DNA of 64,000 nucleotides from Vibrio sp. FE10 (GTDB taxonomy: Bacteria; Pseudomonadota; Gammaproteobacteria; Enterobacterales; Vibrionaceae), in contig NZ_AP028068.1 of assembly GCF_030297155.1 (NCBI RefSeq), positions 1,302,001 through 1,366,000 of the forward strand, in the 5' to 3' direction. The position numbers were made by a program, and so were the translations under genes. The stretch's first letter is position 1. Every line of letters starts with the position of its first letter. The notes under the pieces were generated by a model. The model searched no databases. It saw only the letters and a program-made list of their open reading frames with translations, and was not told where the DNA came from. Shown in pieces: positions 52,939 through 61,632 of this stretch.

Positions 52939-53041
52939 ACGCAAATTTCTCTTCATCTTGTTGATTTATATTAACTTGTACCTTTAACTTCGCTCGATTT
53001 AGTTTTATGGTTCACGCAAAGAACGTCGTGAACCATGGCTG

Positions 53042-53103
53042 TTCAACTCTCTATAATTCCCTTCAGTGCTCTACAATTTCCTTCAACTTTCTACGATTTG
53101 TTC
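53042..53103 (+). repeat. Three degenerate 20 bp tandem repeats
   Basis: The units are TTCAACTCTCTATAATTCCC, TTCAGTGCTCTACAATTTCC and TTCAACTTTCTACGATTTGT, head to tail. Confidence 0.7.
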
Positions 53104-53238
53104 CTTCTTGACCTACCTTCTTGTTTCTCTTCCTTGGCTATATGCTCATGCTTAGAACATGACCTAGCAAAATATGAATACCCACTTTTACGTTTCTGAA
53201 TAACAAAGTAGTTGTGCCTCAATTTTATCGCAAATATA

Positions 53239-53257
53239 ATTGATAATAATTATCACT
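53239..53257. promoter_or_regulatory. Fur box upstream of the siderophore importer
   Basis: The sequence contains the perfect palindrome GATAATAATTATC (53242-53254) inside a 19 bp match to the Fur consensus. It lies about 140 bp before the start of the binding-protein gene and implies iron repression of the operon. Confidence 0.8.
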
Positions 53258-53399
53258 TGCGTTACAAGTTTGTTGTCAATTCAATGGCAAACTTTAAATT
53301 ATCGTTATTTAGCAGTTGTGTACTCCCCATGCTCATCTATGAGTAGTGTGACTTTTATTGTCATGAGTGGTGGTTTATCTCAATGGCAAAGGAAGAAAC

Positions 53400-54332
53400 A
53401 TGAAGAAAACTATTAATTCAGTTCGCCAGTTATTGAGCGGACTTGCCATCGTTCTTGCATCGTCTTTGATGATGACCGCTCAAGCGGAAACCGTGACTAT
53501 TGAGCACGTAAAGGGCACAGCGCAGTTTGATGAAGTACCACAACGAGTGGTCGTTCTTGGCTTTGGTAGCTTGGATGTGCTGGATAAAATTGGTGTGAAA
53601 CCAGTAGGCGCGCCTCACAGCCTAATGCCTGACTACCTTACGTCATACAAAGAAACGACGGCGAATACTGGCTCATTGAGCGAACCTGATTTTGAAGCTA
53701 TCTACATGTTGAAGCCTGATGTGATCATCGCGGAAAACCGCATGCTTAAGGTTTACGACAAGCTTGCACAAATCGCCCCGACGATCATGTTCTCTATTGA
53801 GGGTGACAAGTACTGGGCTGACGCTCAAGAAAACTGGCGTGCACTTGGTCAGCTATTTGATAAGCAGGCTGAAGTTGAAGCGATCATCACAGAGACTCAA
53901 GATTCTATTGCAGCGGTAAACGACAAAGTAACCTCTGGCGAAACCACAGCAATGATGCTTATGAACAACGGTAACAACATCGCGATGTTCAACAAAGGCA
54001 GCCGTTTCTCAATCATCTTTGACGACTTTGGTTACGTTGAATCAAAGAGTGCAAAAGTAGCGCCAATCAAAGGTACGCACGGCAACCTTATCTCTTTCGA
54101 ATACATTGCAGATGCAAAACCTGAAGTGCTGTACATCCTAGATCGCGAGAAAGCGATTGGTAAGTCAGAAGGTCGTGCACCACAACTGTTTGATAACCCA
54201 TTGGTAGCAGCAACACCTGCAGCGCAGCAAGGCAACATCGTTTACCTTGATTCAAGTGCTTGGTATTTGGCTGGTGGCGGTGTGACAGCGATTCACAGAA
54301 TGCTGGGTGACATTGAACGTACGATTCAATAG
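53400..54332 (+). CDS. vctP: Ferric siderophore ABC transporter, periplasmic binding protein
   Basis: This 310-residue periplasmic protein has a signal peptide (cleavage after AQA, near residue 29). It carries the two Fe-siderophore binding-protein lobes of the FatB/CeuE type (RVVVLGFGSLDVLDKIGVKP, EAIYMLKPDVIIAENRMLKV, GNIVYLDSSAWYLAGGGVTA). AGGAAGAAAC precedes the ATG at 53400. It is the first gene of a P-D-G-C order after a Fur box, as in vctPDGC of V. cholerae, which imports enterobactin-type and vibriobactin chelates. The symbol rests on order and family, not on a direct comparison. Confidence 0.85.
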   Translation: MKKTINSVRQLLSGLAIVLASSLMMTAQAETVTIEHVKGTAQFDEVPQRVVVLGFGSLDVLDKIGVKPVGAPHSLMPDYLTSYKETTANTGSLSEPDFEAIYMLKPDVIIAENRMLKVYDKLAQIAPTIMFSIEGDKYWADAQENWRALGQLFDKQAEVEAIITETQDSIAAVNDKVTSGETTAMMLMNNGNNIAMFNKGSRFSIIFDDFGYVESKSAKVAPIKGTHGNLISFEYIADAKPEVLYILDREKAIGKSEGRAPQLFDNPLVAATPAAQQGNIVYLDSSAWYLAGGGVTAIHRMLGDIERTIQ

Positions 54333-54352
54333 TAACCAATAATCAGATTTTC

Positions 54353-54385
54353 GGGCTTATAAGAGTGTTCTTATAAGCCCTTTTT
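54353..54385 (+). terminator. Hairpin between binding-protein and permease genes
   Basis: GGGCTTATAAG pairs with CTTATAAGCCC around a six-to-seven base loop and is followed by T5. It looks like an intrinsic terminator and should lower expression of the permease genes relative to the binding protein. Confidence 0.75.
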
Positions 54386-54431
54386 CACTTTTCATACGGA
54401 CTCCAAGAGACCTACCTTTAGTATTATTTCT

Positions 54432-55385
54432 ATGTTGAAACCCATTGCAGCTGCTGTATTTCTTGTTGTGTTATGCATTGCGTCATTGATGATTGGGGTC
54501 GCTGAAATCAGTTTTAGTGACTTCTTCAATGGCAACCAACACGCCAACTCTATTTATATTGTTAGTCGAATTCCTCGACTGTTCGCGATTGTGCTTGCTG
54601 GTGCGGGACTGAGTGTGTCTGGCTTGATCATGCAGCAGATCGTACAGAACAAGTTTGCCGCGCCTTCAACGATGGGCACCATTGACTGTGCCATGTTGGG
54701 TTACATCGTCGGTATTCTAGTGCTAGGCAATGCTGCGCAATGGAGCTACTTAGGTTTTATCTTCGCGTTTGCAGTGTTCGGCACCATGCTATTGGTTCGC
54801 TTCCTACAACACCTCAAGTTCAAGAACGCGGTTTTGGTGCCTTTGATTGGCATCATGTATGGCAACGTGGTTTCAGCGTTGACGACATTTATTGCCTATA
54901 AACACGACTTAGTACAAACCATGTCGGCATGGACGATGGCGAACTTTGCGAGCGTGTTGCAAGGTAGCTACGAAATCCTTTATCTGGCCGTGCCTGCTTG
55001 TGTGTTGGCTTACTACTTTGCGAGCCAGTTTAGCGCGGCGAGCATTGGTGAGAGCTTCGCGAAAAACATCGGTCTGAATTACCAGAAGATCGTCTTCATT
55101 GGCGTTGCTCTTGTGGCTATCTGTGCTTCTTCTGTAGTGATGATTGTCGGTGTTATCCCATTCCTTGGCCTTATCGTGCCGAATATCGTGTCGCTGATGA
55201 TGGGCGATAACATGAAGAAGATTCTGCCTTGGACAGCTTACTGGGGCGTGATCTTGGTATTGGCTTGTGATTTGTTAGCTCGAATCGTCATCTTCCCTTA
55301 TGAGATCCCAATCTCGATGGTAATCAGCATCTTTGGTGGCTTGATTTTTATCTACCTAATCATGAGAGACAAGTCGAATGCGTGA
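54432..55385 (+). CDS. vctD: Ferric siderophore ABC permease, first subunit
   Basis: This 317-residue inner-membrane permease is of the FecCD/BtuC type with about nine to ten helices. RIPRLFAIVLAGAGLSVSGLIMQQIVQN is the family's N-terminal signature, and ASSVVMIVGVIPFLGLIVPNIVSLMMG is the conserved region that contacts the ATPase. It overlaps the next permease gene by 8 bp. With that gene it should form a heterodimeric pore. Confidence 0.88.
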   Translation: MLKPIAAAVFLVVLCIASLMIGVAEISFSDFFNGNQHANSIYIVSRIPRLFAIVLAGAGLSVSGLIMQQIVQNKFAAPSTMGTIDCAMLGYIVGILVLGNAAQWSYLGFIFAFAVFGTMLLVRFLQHLKFKNAVLVPLIGIMYGNVVSALTTFIAYKHDLVQTMSAWTMANFASVLQGSYEILYLAVPACVLAYYFASQFSAASIGESFAKNIGLNYQKIVFIGVALVAICASSVVMIVGVIPFLGLIVPNIVSLMMGDNMKKILPWTAYWGVILVLACDLLARIVIFPYEIPISMVISIFGGLIFIYLIMRDKSNA

Positions 55386-56328
55386 TTCAGTAAAAATTGC
55401 GATTCTGGCGATCGCGTCTTTGGGCATGATGGCGTTATTTATCGGGCAGGGGCTGACGTGGGATAACTACGAGTTCTTCTTGTCTTTACGACTACCTAAA
55501 CTGTTGTCGATTGTGTTGGCTGCGGTGGCGATCTCTGCATCGTCATTGGTTTTCCAAACCATCACCAATAATCGAATTTTAACCCCATCCATCTTGGGTT
55601 TTGACAGTTTGTACATGTTGGTTCAAACGGTGCTTTTGTTTGTGTTTGGCAGTACGAGTTTCTGGGTCATTGATTCTATCGCAAACTTTTCGATGTCTGT
55701 GTCTGTGATGATCTTGTTCTCTTTTGCTCTGTTCCATTTCTACTTTAAGAGCAAGCGAAACAACGTATTCACACTGCTGCTGATTGGTATTGTGTGTGGC
55801 AGCGTGTTCTCAAGTTTGTCTAACTTCTTGGCGATGTTGATTGACCCTAACGAGTTCGCGGTACTGCAGAATGTGATGTTCGCGAGTTTCAACAACGTGA
55901 AAGGTGAGCTGGTTTATCTCAGCCTTATTCCACTGGGTTTGAGCTTACTTGGACTATGGTTGTTGGCTCCCAAGCTTGATGTGCTTTGGCTTGGCGTCGA
56001 TAACGCAATAAGTCTAGGTGTTAACACCAAGCGACTGACTCAGATTACCTTGGTGATTGTGTCGGTGATGGTCGCGGTTTCTACCGCCTTGGTTGGCCCG
56101 GTGCTTTTCTTCGGTTTAATTACCGTGAGCTTGGCTCGTCAGATATTCAGCTCTTATCAGCACCGTACTCTTATCATCGCTAGCAGTTTGTTAGCTGTAG
56201 TGTTGCTCGTTTCTGGCCAATGGTTCATCGAAAAAGTGATGTCGTTTGAAACCACAGTGAGTGTGATCATTAACTTGGTCGGCGGTTTGTATTTTATGTT
56301 CTTGTTGTTACGCACCAGAATTCAGTAA
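55378..56328 (+). CDS. vctG: Ferric siderophore ABC permease, second subunit
   Basis: This is a second FecCD-type permease of 316 residues. RLPKLLSIVLAAVAISASSLVFQTITNN parallels the signature of its partner, and STALVGPVLFFGLITVSLARQI is the ATPase-contact region. Its start overlaps the end of the first permease gene, so the two are translated in a coupled way. The ATPase gene follows after 12 bp. Confidence 0.88.
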   Translation: MRDSVKIAILAIASLGMMALFIGQGLTWDNYEFFLSLRLPKLLSIVLAAVAISASSLVFQTITNNRILTPSILGFDSLYMLVQTVLLFVFGSTSFWVIDSIANFSMSVSVMILFSFALFHFYFKSKRNNVFTLLLIGIVCGSVFSSLSNFLAMLIDPNEFAVLQNVMFASFNNVKGELVYLSLIPLGLSLLGLWLLAPKLDVLWLGVDNAISLGVNTKRLTQITLVIVSVMVAVSTALVGPVLFFGLITVSLARQIFSSYQHRTLIIASSLLAVVLLVSGQWFIEKVMSFETTVSVIINLVGGLYFMFLLLRTRIQ

Positions 56329-56340
56329 AGGTAGTAAGTA

Positions 56341-57105
56341 GTGATTAAATTAACAGGTTTAAGTAAGAAGTATGGCAAATCACTCGTGGTGGATGATGCC
56401 AATGCCATGTTCCCGAAAGGGGAGGTGACTTCTATTATTGGCCCAAATGGTGCGGGTAAAAGTACACTGCTTTCAATGTCAAGCCGCTTAACAGAGAGTG
56501 ATGCCGGTGAAGTGATCATTGGTGATAAGTTACTGGCTGAATGGGATACCAAAGAACTGGCCAAGCATCTTGCGGTGTTAAGACAGTCGAACAACATCAA
56601 CATGCGCTTTACGATTCGTGAGTTGGTTTGCTTTGGTCGTTTCCCACATTCACAAGGTCGCTTGAAAGACGAAGATCATAAAGTCGTCGATACGGCGTTA
56701 GAGCACCTTGGCATTACTGATATTCAAAACAAATACCTTGATGAGTTGAGTGGCGGTCAGCGTCAAATGGCGTTCATTGCAATGGTTGTGGCGCAAGATA
56801 CCGACTATGTATTCTTGGATGAGCCACTGAACAACCTTGATATTAAACACTCTGTGGAGATCATGCAGACGCTGCGTCGTTTAGCGCATGAGTTTAATAA
56901 AGCGGTCGTTATTGTAATTCACGACATCAACTTTGCTTCTTGCTACTCAGATAACATTGTCGCGATGAAAAAGGGCCAAGTGGTTAAGTCGGGTAAGGTT
57001 TCGGAAGTGGTTGAAAAATCAGTGATGGAATCGATCTACGAGATCCCATTTGAGATTCGCGAGTTCGATGGTGTTCGAATCTGTATGTATTATTCAGGTC
57101 GTTAG
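56341..57105 (+). CDS. vctC: Ferric siderophore ABC ATPase
   Basis: This 254-residue ATPase powers the importer. Walker A (GPNGAGKST), Q-loop (LRQSNNINMRF), signature (LSGGQRQMAFIAM), Walker B (YVFLDEPLNNLD) and the switch His (VIHDINFA) are intact, and it resembles FepC-type proteins. The start codon is GTG (56341) with GGTAGT upstream. It is the last gene of the Fur-controlled operon and is followed by short repeats and a terminator. Confidence 0.9.
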   Translation: MIKLTGLSKKYGKSLVVDDANAMFPKGEVTSIIGPNGAGKSTLLSMSSRLTESDAGEVIIGDKLLAEWDTKELAKHLAVLRQSNNINMRFTIRELVCFGRFPHSQGRLKDEDHKVVDTALEHLGITDIQNKYLDELSGGQRQMAFIAMVVAQDTDYVFLDEPLNNLDIKHSVEIMQTLRRLAHEFNKAVVIVIHDINFASCYSDNIVAMKKGQVVKSGKVSEVVEKSVMESIYEIPFEIREFDGVRICMYYSGR

Positions 57106-57113
57106 ATTTATTA

Positions 57114-57134
57114 GTTTCTAGTTTCTAGTTTCTA
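57114..57134 (+). repeat. Three tandem 7 bp repeats
   Basis: The unit GTTTCTA occurs three times exactly, directly after the ATPase gene and before the terminator. Confidence 0.85.
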
Positions 57135-57146
57135 GTTACAGAAAAG

Positions 57147-57175
57147 AAAGAGCTCCCGCATGAGGAGCTCTTTTT
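57147..57175. terminator. Bidirectional terminator
   Basis: AAAGAGCTCC pairs with GGAGCTCTTT around CGCATGA and is followed by T5. It lies between the convergent siderophore and pst operons. Confidence 0.85.
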
Positions 57176-57216
57176 GTTTTCAGTCGTTAGATCAGTCTAT
57201 TAAGTAATAAGAGCTG

Positions 57217-58065
57217 TTAGCCGAAGTCACCCGAAATATAACGTTGGGTACGGTCATGCTTTGGCGCTTTGAATATCTGCTCGGTTTCACCAAATTCAAT
57301 CAACTCACCAAGATACATGAAGCCTGTGTGGTCTGAAATACGCATCGCTTGTTGCATGTTGTGCGTTACGATCACTATGGTGTACTTCTCACGAAGCTCG
57401 GTAATCAACTCCTCAATCGCAGCTGTCGCAATTGGATCGAGTGCTGAAGTCGGCTCATCCATTAGGATAACTTCAGGTTGAAGGGCGATGGTACGCGCGA
57501 TACACAGACGTTGCTGTTGTCCACCGGATAAACCCATCGCATCCGCATTCATTTTGTCTTTCACTTCGTCCCACAGATGTGCTCGCTTAAGTGCTTTCTC
57601 GATTTGCGTATCGACTTCGTCCTTGCTGAAGCCACCTTTGAGTTTTAGGCCAAAGGCCATATTGTCGTAGATAGACATCGGGAACGGCGTTGGCTTTTGG
57701 AAAACCATCCCAACCTTTGAACGCAGTTCATTGAGGTCGATAGAACCTAGAATGCTTTCGTCATCAAGCAAGATATCGCCTTCTGCATATTGAGTTCGGT
57801 ACAAATCGTAAATGCGATTCATGGTTCTCAATAGTGTCGATTTACCACAACCTGATGGGCCGATAAGTGCCGTCACCTTGTTGTTGTATATCGGCATGGT
57901 GATGTTCTTTAAAGACGCTGGTAGGTTCTTGTTGTAGAAGAAGCTCAGGTCTTCAATGTGCATGCGACAAGTCATTGCTTGGTCATTCGCTGCCTCGGTA
58001 GACAGGGTATCAAGACCTTTTGAGAAAGAGTTGTCGTTTACTAATGAGTTAGTCATTGCAGTCAT
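57217..58065 (-). CDS. pstB: Phosphate ABC transporter ATPase
   Basis: This is the cytoplasmic ATPase of the high-affinity phosphate importer. Walker [10 protein letters not shown], signature [13 protein letters not shown], Walker [13 protein letters not shown] and switch THNMQQA are intact, and the PstB-specific [20 protein letters not shown] is present. The 282 residues include an N-terminal extension of about 30 compared with E. coli PstB. It is last in the pstSCAB order and overlaps pstA by one base. No phoU follows, unlike the E. coli operon. Confidence 0.95.
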   Translation of the reverse strand: MTAMTNSLVNDNSFSKGLDTLSTEAANDQAMTCRMHIEDLSFFYNKNLPASLKNITMPIYNNKVTALIGPSGCGKSTLLRTMNRIYDLYRTQYAEGDILLDDESILGSIDLNELRSKVGMVFQKPTPFPMSIYDNMAFGLKLKGGFSKDEVDTQIEKALKRAHLWDEVKDKMNADAMGLSGGQQQRLCIARTIALQPEVILMDEPTSALDPIATAAIEELITELREKYTIVIVTHNMQQAMRISDHTGFMYLGELIEFGETEQIFKAPKHDRTQRYISGDFG

Positions 58066-58901
58066 TATGCTTTTCTCGCTTTCAGGTATTTAGGCAAGCT
58101 TGTCGCTAGGATGTTGATAAATAGAATGAATGAAGTAATTAGAAGGGCACCTGCCCACGCTAATTCTTGCCACGATGAATAAGGGCTCATCGCAAATTGG
58201 TAAATGGTCACTGGCAGGTTTGCCATAGGTGCGCCCATATCTGTGGTCATGAAGCTGCTGTTTAACGCCGTGAATAGCAGGGGAGCGGTCTCACCTGAGA
58301 TTCGTGCGACAGACAACAAGATAGCCGTCACGATGCCCGGGCCCGCAGCGCGGTAGCTGAGCTTAGTGATCACACGCCATTTTGGAGCGCCTAAACCACT
58401 GCCTGCTTCTTTCAATGTTGGTGGCACCAGTCGTAACATCTCTTCTGTAGAAGAAATAATGACGGGCAAAGCCAAGATGGCTAATGCGATAGCACCGGCC
58501 CATGCCGAGTAAGATCCCATTGGAACCACAATCACCGCGTAGATAAACAAGCCGACCAGAATCGACGGTGCGCTCACTAACATCCCGTTAAGAAAACGCA
58601 GTGTTTCTGCGGTTTTGTTCTCTTTAGGCGCCTCAGATAACCAAGTACCTGCAAGTACACCTAATGGAGCCGCAATCGCGATGCCCATACCGGTTAAAAT
58701 TAAGCTACCGTAAATCGCGTTCTTTAGGCCGCCTTCGCTTCCCGGAGCTGGCGTGAGCTCAGTAAATAAGCTCCACTTTAACCCTTTGATTCCTTCACCG
58801 ATTAAGGTGTAGAGAATACTCGACAGTACGAGAAGCCCTGTTGCCGTCGCAGCAATGCAAAACGCGTAGAACAGGCCGTTTTTTAGCTTTCTTAGGTTCA
58901 T
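58065..58901 (-). CDS. pstA: Phosphate ABC transporter permease PstA
   Basis: This 278-residue inner-membrane permease has six helices. The PstA landmarks are [20 protein letters not shown] (here [20 protein letters not shown]) after helix 1 and the EAA-type loop [24 protein letters not shown]. It pairs with PstC. Its ATG overlaps the pstC stop by four bases. Confidence 0.94.
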   Translation of the reverse strand: MNLRKLKNGLFYAFCIAATATGLLVLSSILYTLIGEGIKGLKWSLFTELTPAPGSEGGLKNAIYGSLILTGMGIAIAAPLGVLAGTWLSEAPKENKTAETLRFLNGMLVSAPSILVGLFIYAVIVVPMGSYSAWAGAIALAILALPVIISSTEEMLRLVPPTLKEAGSGLGAPKWRVITKLSYRAAGPGIVTAILLSVARISGETAPLLFTALNSSFMTTDMGAPMANLPVTIYQFAMSPYSSWQELAWAGALLITSFILFINILATSLPKYLKARKA

Positions 58902-59830
58902 GCTTCGCCCCTTTTCAGGAAGTAGCGGGCTGCGCCCATGACAAGGAAAGTGATCGCAAATAACACAAGACCCAATGCAATTAATGAAGCGATATGAACT
59001 TCATTGGTGGCTTCATTAAACTGCTGAGCGATGGTCGAGGAGATAGAACTCGCTGGCATAAATAACGATGTTTCGATGCGGTTTGCGCCACCGATGACAA
59101 AGGCCACCGCCATGGTTTCACCTAATGCGCGTCCTAAACCAAGAATGCCTGCGCTTGCGACCGCACTTTTAACTTTGGGTAGCAGCACTTTTGTTATCAC
59201 TTCGAATGGCGTTGCACCAACACCATAGGCGGCTTCACGTAGAACGTCTGGTATTGAGCGAAGAGCATCACGTGTGAGTGCCGTCATGATAGGTAAGATC
59301 ATAAACGACAAGATGATGCCCGCGCTAAGTAAGCCGATGCCGATTGGCGGACCACTAAACCAAGTTCCAAGCAGCGGGACGCCAGATAGGTTGGTTAAAG
59401 CCCACATCTGGAAGCCTTCAGAGAACCAAGGTGCGAACACAAACAAGCCCCACATGCCGTAAATGATGCTCGGAATTGCAGCGAGTAGCTCAATCGCCTT
59501 ACTTACTGGGTTGCTGATCCATTTGGGTGCTAATTCAGCTAAAAAGATTGCAGTGCCTAAGGCGACTGGAACCGCTATACACATCGCGATGAAGGAAGTA
59601 ACGAGAGTGCCGTAAATAGCTGAAGCCGCACCAAAGTTACTATTAATAGGATCCCAGACATTGTTGAACACAAAGCCAGGACCAAATTCAGAAAATGCTC
59701 TCCAACCGCCATCAATTAAAGAAATAATAATGCCAGTTAGTGCAATAAAAATAAGAATAGAAGAAGTGAAGCTCAATTTTTCAAAAATTGAATCACCATC
59801 TAGTCTTTTAAGAGTCATTGTTTTATTCAT
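58898..59830 (-). CDS. pstC: Phosphate ABC transporter permease PstC
   Basis: This 310-residue inner-membrane permease carries AELAPKWISNPVSKAIELLA and AIPSIIYGMWGLFVFAPW, typical of PstC, and the EAA loop LREAAYGVGATPFEVITKVLLP. No good ribosome binding site is visible before either of two possible ATGs (59830 and 59818). A stem-loop lies in the 119 bp between it and pstS, which would favour production of the binding protein. Confidence 0.93.
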   Translation of the reverse strand: MNKTMTLKRLDGDSIFEKLSFTSSILIFIALTGIIISLIDGGWRAFSEFGPGFVFNNVWDPINSNFGAASAIYGTLVTSFIAMCIAVPVALGTAIFLAELAPKWISNPVSKAIELLAAIPSIIYGMWGLFVFAPWFSEGFQMWALTNLSGVPLLGTWFSGPPIGIGLLSAGIILSFMILPIMTALTRDALRSIPDVLREAAYGVGATPFEVITKVLLPKVKSAVASAGILGLGRALGETMAVAFVIGGANRIETSLFMPASSISSTIAQQFNEATNEVHIASLIALGLVLFAITFLVMGAARYFLKRGEA

Positions 59831-59840
59831 AGGTAAGATA

Positions 59841-59901
59841 AATACCGCCAGCGGCTATTCCAAAGAAGATGTATTCAATAAAAATTACAACTGGCGGTAT
59901 T
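59841..59901 (-). promoter_or_regulatory. Stem-loop between pstS and pstC
   Basis: AATACCGCCAG and CTGGCGGTATT form a perfect 11 bp inverted repeat with a 39 base loop, ending just upstream of the pstC start. It may stabilise the pstS message or limit read-through into pstC. Confidence 0.65.
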
Positions 59902-59949
59902 GGGTCTCAATTAAAAGTTGATATTAGTTTCAATGAACGAATTCATCGA

Positions 59950-60996
59950 TTAATTAAGAATGGCTTTGCCATCGGTAGTTAGCTCTTGTGACCAAGTGTC
60001 ATTGACCATTTGAGTGACAGCTTTAGGCATTGGAATATAATCCAATTCTTCCGCTGCACCTGCGCCATTCTCATAACTCCAATTGAAGAAGTTAATGATC
60101 TCTTGAGCTTTGGCTGCGTCTTTTTGATCTTTATGCATCAAGATAAACGTCGCCGCCGTCATCGGCCAAGAGTCAGCACCTGGTTGATTGTTCAGTAGAA
60201 GGTGGTAACCAGGAGCGCTTGCCCAGTCACCATTTGCAGCCGCAGATTGGAACGTCTCCATCGTTGGCTGCAAGAATTTACCTTCTGCACTGTCCATTTG
60301 CGTATGAGTAAGGTCATTTTGCTTCGCGAACGCATATTCTACATAGCCGATCGCGCCACGAGTGCGGCTCACGAAGTTTGCAACACCCGCATTACCATTA
60401 CCGCCGATGGTGGTTGCCTGACGCGGCCAAGTGATGTCTTTACCAACACCCACTTGGTTTTTCCAATCTTCATTTACTTGAGCAAGATACTCAGTAAAGT
60501 TGAAAGTAGTGCCAGAACCATCTGAACGGTGGACAACATAAATAGGTTGAGAAGGAATGGTAAGGTCACTGTTTAGCGCAGCGATATCCTTATCGTTCCA
60601 ATTGTCAATTTTGCCTAGGTAGATATCTGCAAGCAGTTCACCTGTTAGCTTCATTTCACCTGCTTCAATGCCAGGGATGTTTACAACCGGTACGATTGCG
60701 CCCATCACCATTGGGAACTGAATCATCTCTTCCTTGTTGAGTTCATCAATTGTTAGTGGTGCATCTGTTGCACCGAAATCAACGGTTTTAGCTGTGATTT
60801 GACGAATGCCGCCGCCCGAACCAATCGCTTGGTAGTTGATTTGAATACCAGTCGCTTGTTGGTATTGCTCAGCCCACTTTGCGTAGATTGGATGAGGGAA
60901 GGTGGCACCTGCACCATTGATCGTCGTGGTAGCAGAAACATTAAAAGTTGCCGCAACCAATAAAGACGACAATAGTGTAGATTTAATCAATTTCAC
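59950..60996 (-). CDS. pstS: Phosphate-binding periplasmic protein
   Basis: This 348-residue periplasmic protein has a signal peptide (cleavage after VSA, near residue 22) and the PstS phosphate-binding residues: INGAGATFPHPIYAKWAEQY, YQAIGSGGGIRQITAKTVDF, TDAPL and VVHRSDGSGTTFNFTEYL. The start is GTG at 60996 with GGAG seven bases before it. It is first in the operon. I could not identify Pho boxes upstream with confidence, although PhoB control is expected for the family. Confidence 0.95.
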   Translation of the reverse strand: MKLIKSTLLSSLLVAATFNVSATTTINGAGATFPHPIYAKWAEQYQQATGIQINYQAIGSGGGIRQITAKTVDFGATDAPLTIDELNKEEMIQFPMVMGAIVPVVNIPGIEAGEMKLTGELLADIYLGKIDNWNDKDIAALNSDLTIPSQPIYVVHRSDGSGTTFNFTEYLAQVNEDWKNQVGVGKDITWPRQATTIGGNGNAGVANFVSRTRGAIGYVEYAFAKQNDLTHTQMDSAEGKFLQPTMETFQSAAANGDWASAPGYHLLLNNQPGADSWPMTAATFILMHKDQKDAAKAQEIINFFNWSYENGAGAAEELDYIPMPKAVTQMVNDTWSQELTTDGKAILN

Positions 60997-61273
60997 GGTA
61001 TATCTCCAGTTAATCTATTATTCATTCGAATAATGTCGGTGTTTGAATAAGGGGTTTTAGTGTTCAAGTAAAACATTGTGATTATTCAAGTTCAGTAAAA
61101 TTTGACTAGACTTATTAAGTTGTCGAACTGGAGACTATAAATCGAATATTTCAGTTTTATTAAACCGAATTTTAAATGGATATAAATAGAAAAGGTTTAT
61201 CTGAATGGTTTTATTCTGATAAGAAAACTTCACAGAAAAGAGCTGTTATTACTCGGTGAGAGTTTCGATATTC

Positions 61274-61308
61274 ACAATCAACAATCAACAATCAACAATC
61301 AACAATCA
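61274..61308 (+). repeat. Five tandem 7 bp repeats
   Basis: The unit ACAATCA occurs five times exactly. It is followed at 61311-61326 by two copies of the 8 bp unit CAACTAAG. Confidence 0.95.
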
Positions 61309-61386
61309 ACCAACTAAGCAACTAAGCAACCAGTCATCGAAACAGTCAAACAGGTAAGCAGGGTTGATTCCAACACTCGACATGCT

Positions 61387-61414
61387 TGGTCTCACTATTT
61401 TGGTCTCACTATTT
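61387..61414 (+). repeat. Two tandem 14 bp repeats
   Basis: The unit TGGTCTCACTATTT is repeated once exactly, head to tail. Confidence 0.9.
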
Positions 61415-61632
61415 TTCGTTCTGACACTAGCAACGAAATGAACGACAAAGTGAGTGAATTGTATAAAGTTTGTGCGGCGAGTTTCTGGCGTGCATATGAG
61501 CTCACCGTTAGTTTGACGTCACTCGAAGATCTATCCTTCATTTTTAACAATCATTTGTCATTTTCATGTTGAGTGGTGTGAAAAGCCATCTACACTATGA
61601 TTATAACTGTTTGATTTTTATACGAGGTATCA

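Larger units (their letters stand above)
52939..53399. other. Spacer with repeats and Fur box
   Basis: This region carries three degenerate 20 bp repeats (53042-53103) and, further on, the Fur box and promoter region of the siderophore importer. No gene is visible. Confidence 0.5.
60997..61632. other. Intergenic stretch with several short repeats
   Basis: No gene is visible in this spacer of about 630 bp between divergent genes. It contains 7 bp, 8 bp and 14 bp tandem repeats, listed separately. The pstS promoter must lie at its left end. Confidence 0.45.

Noticed and set aside
60997..61140. Pho boxes upstream of pstS
   Set aside because: Some short AT-rich direct repeats occur, but none matches the PhoB consensus well enough to report.
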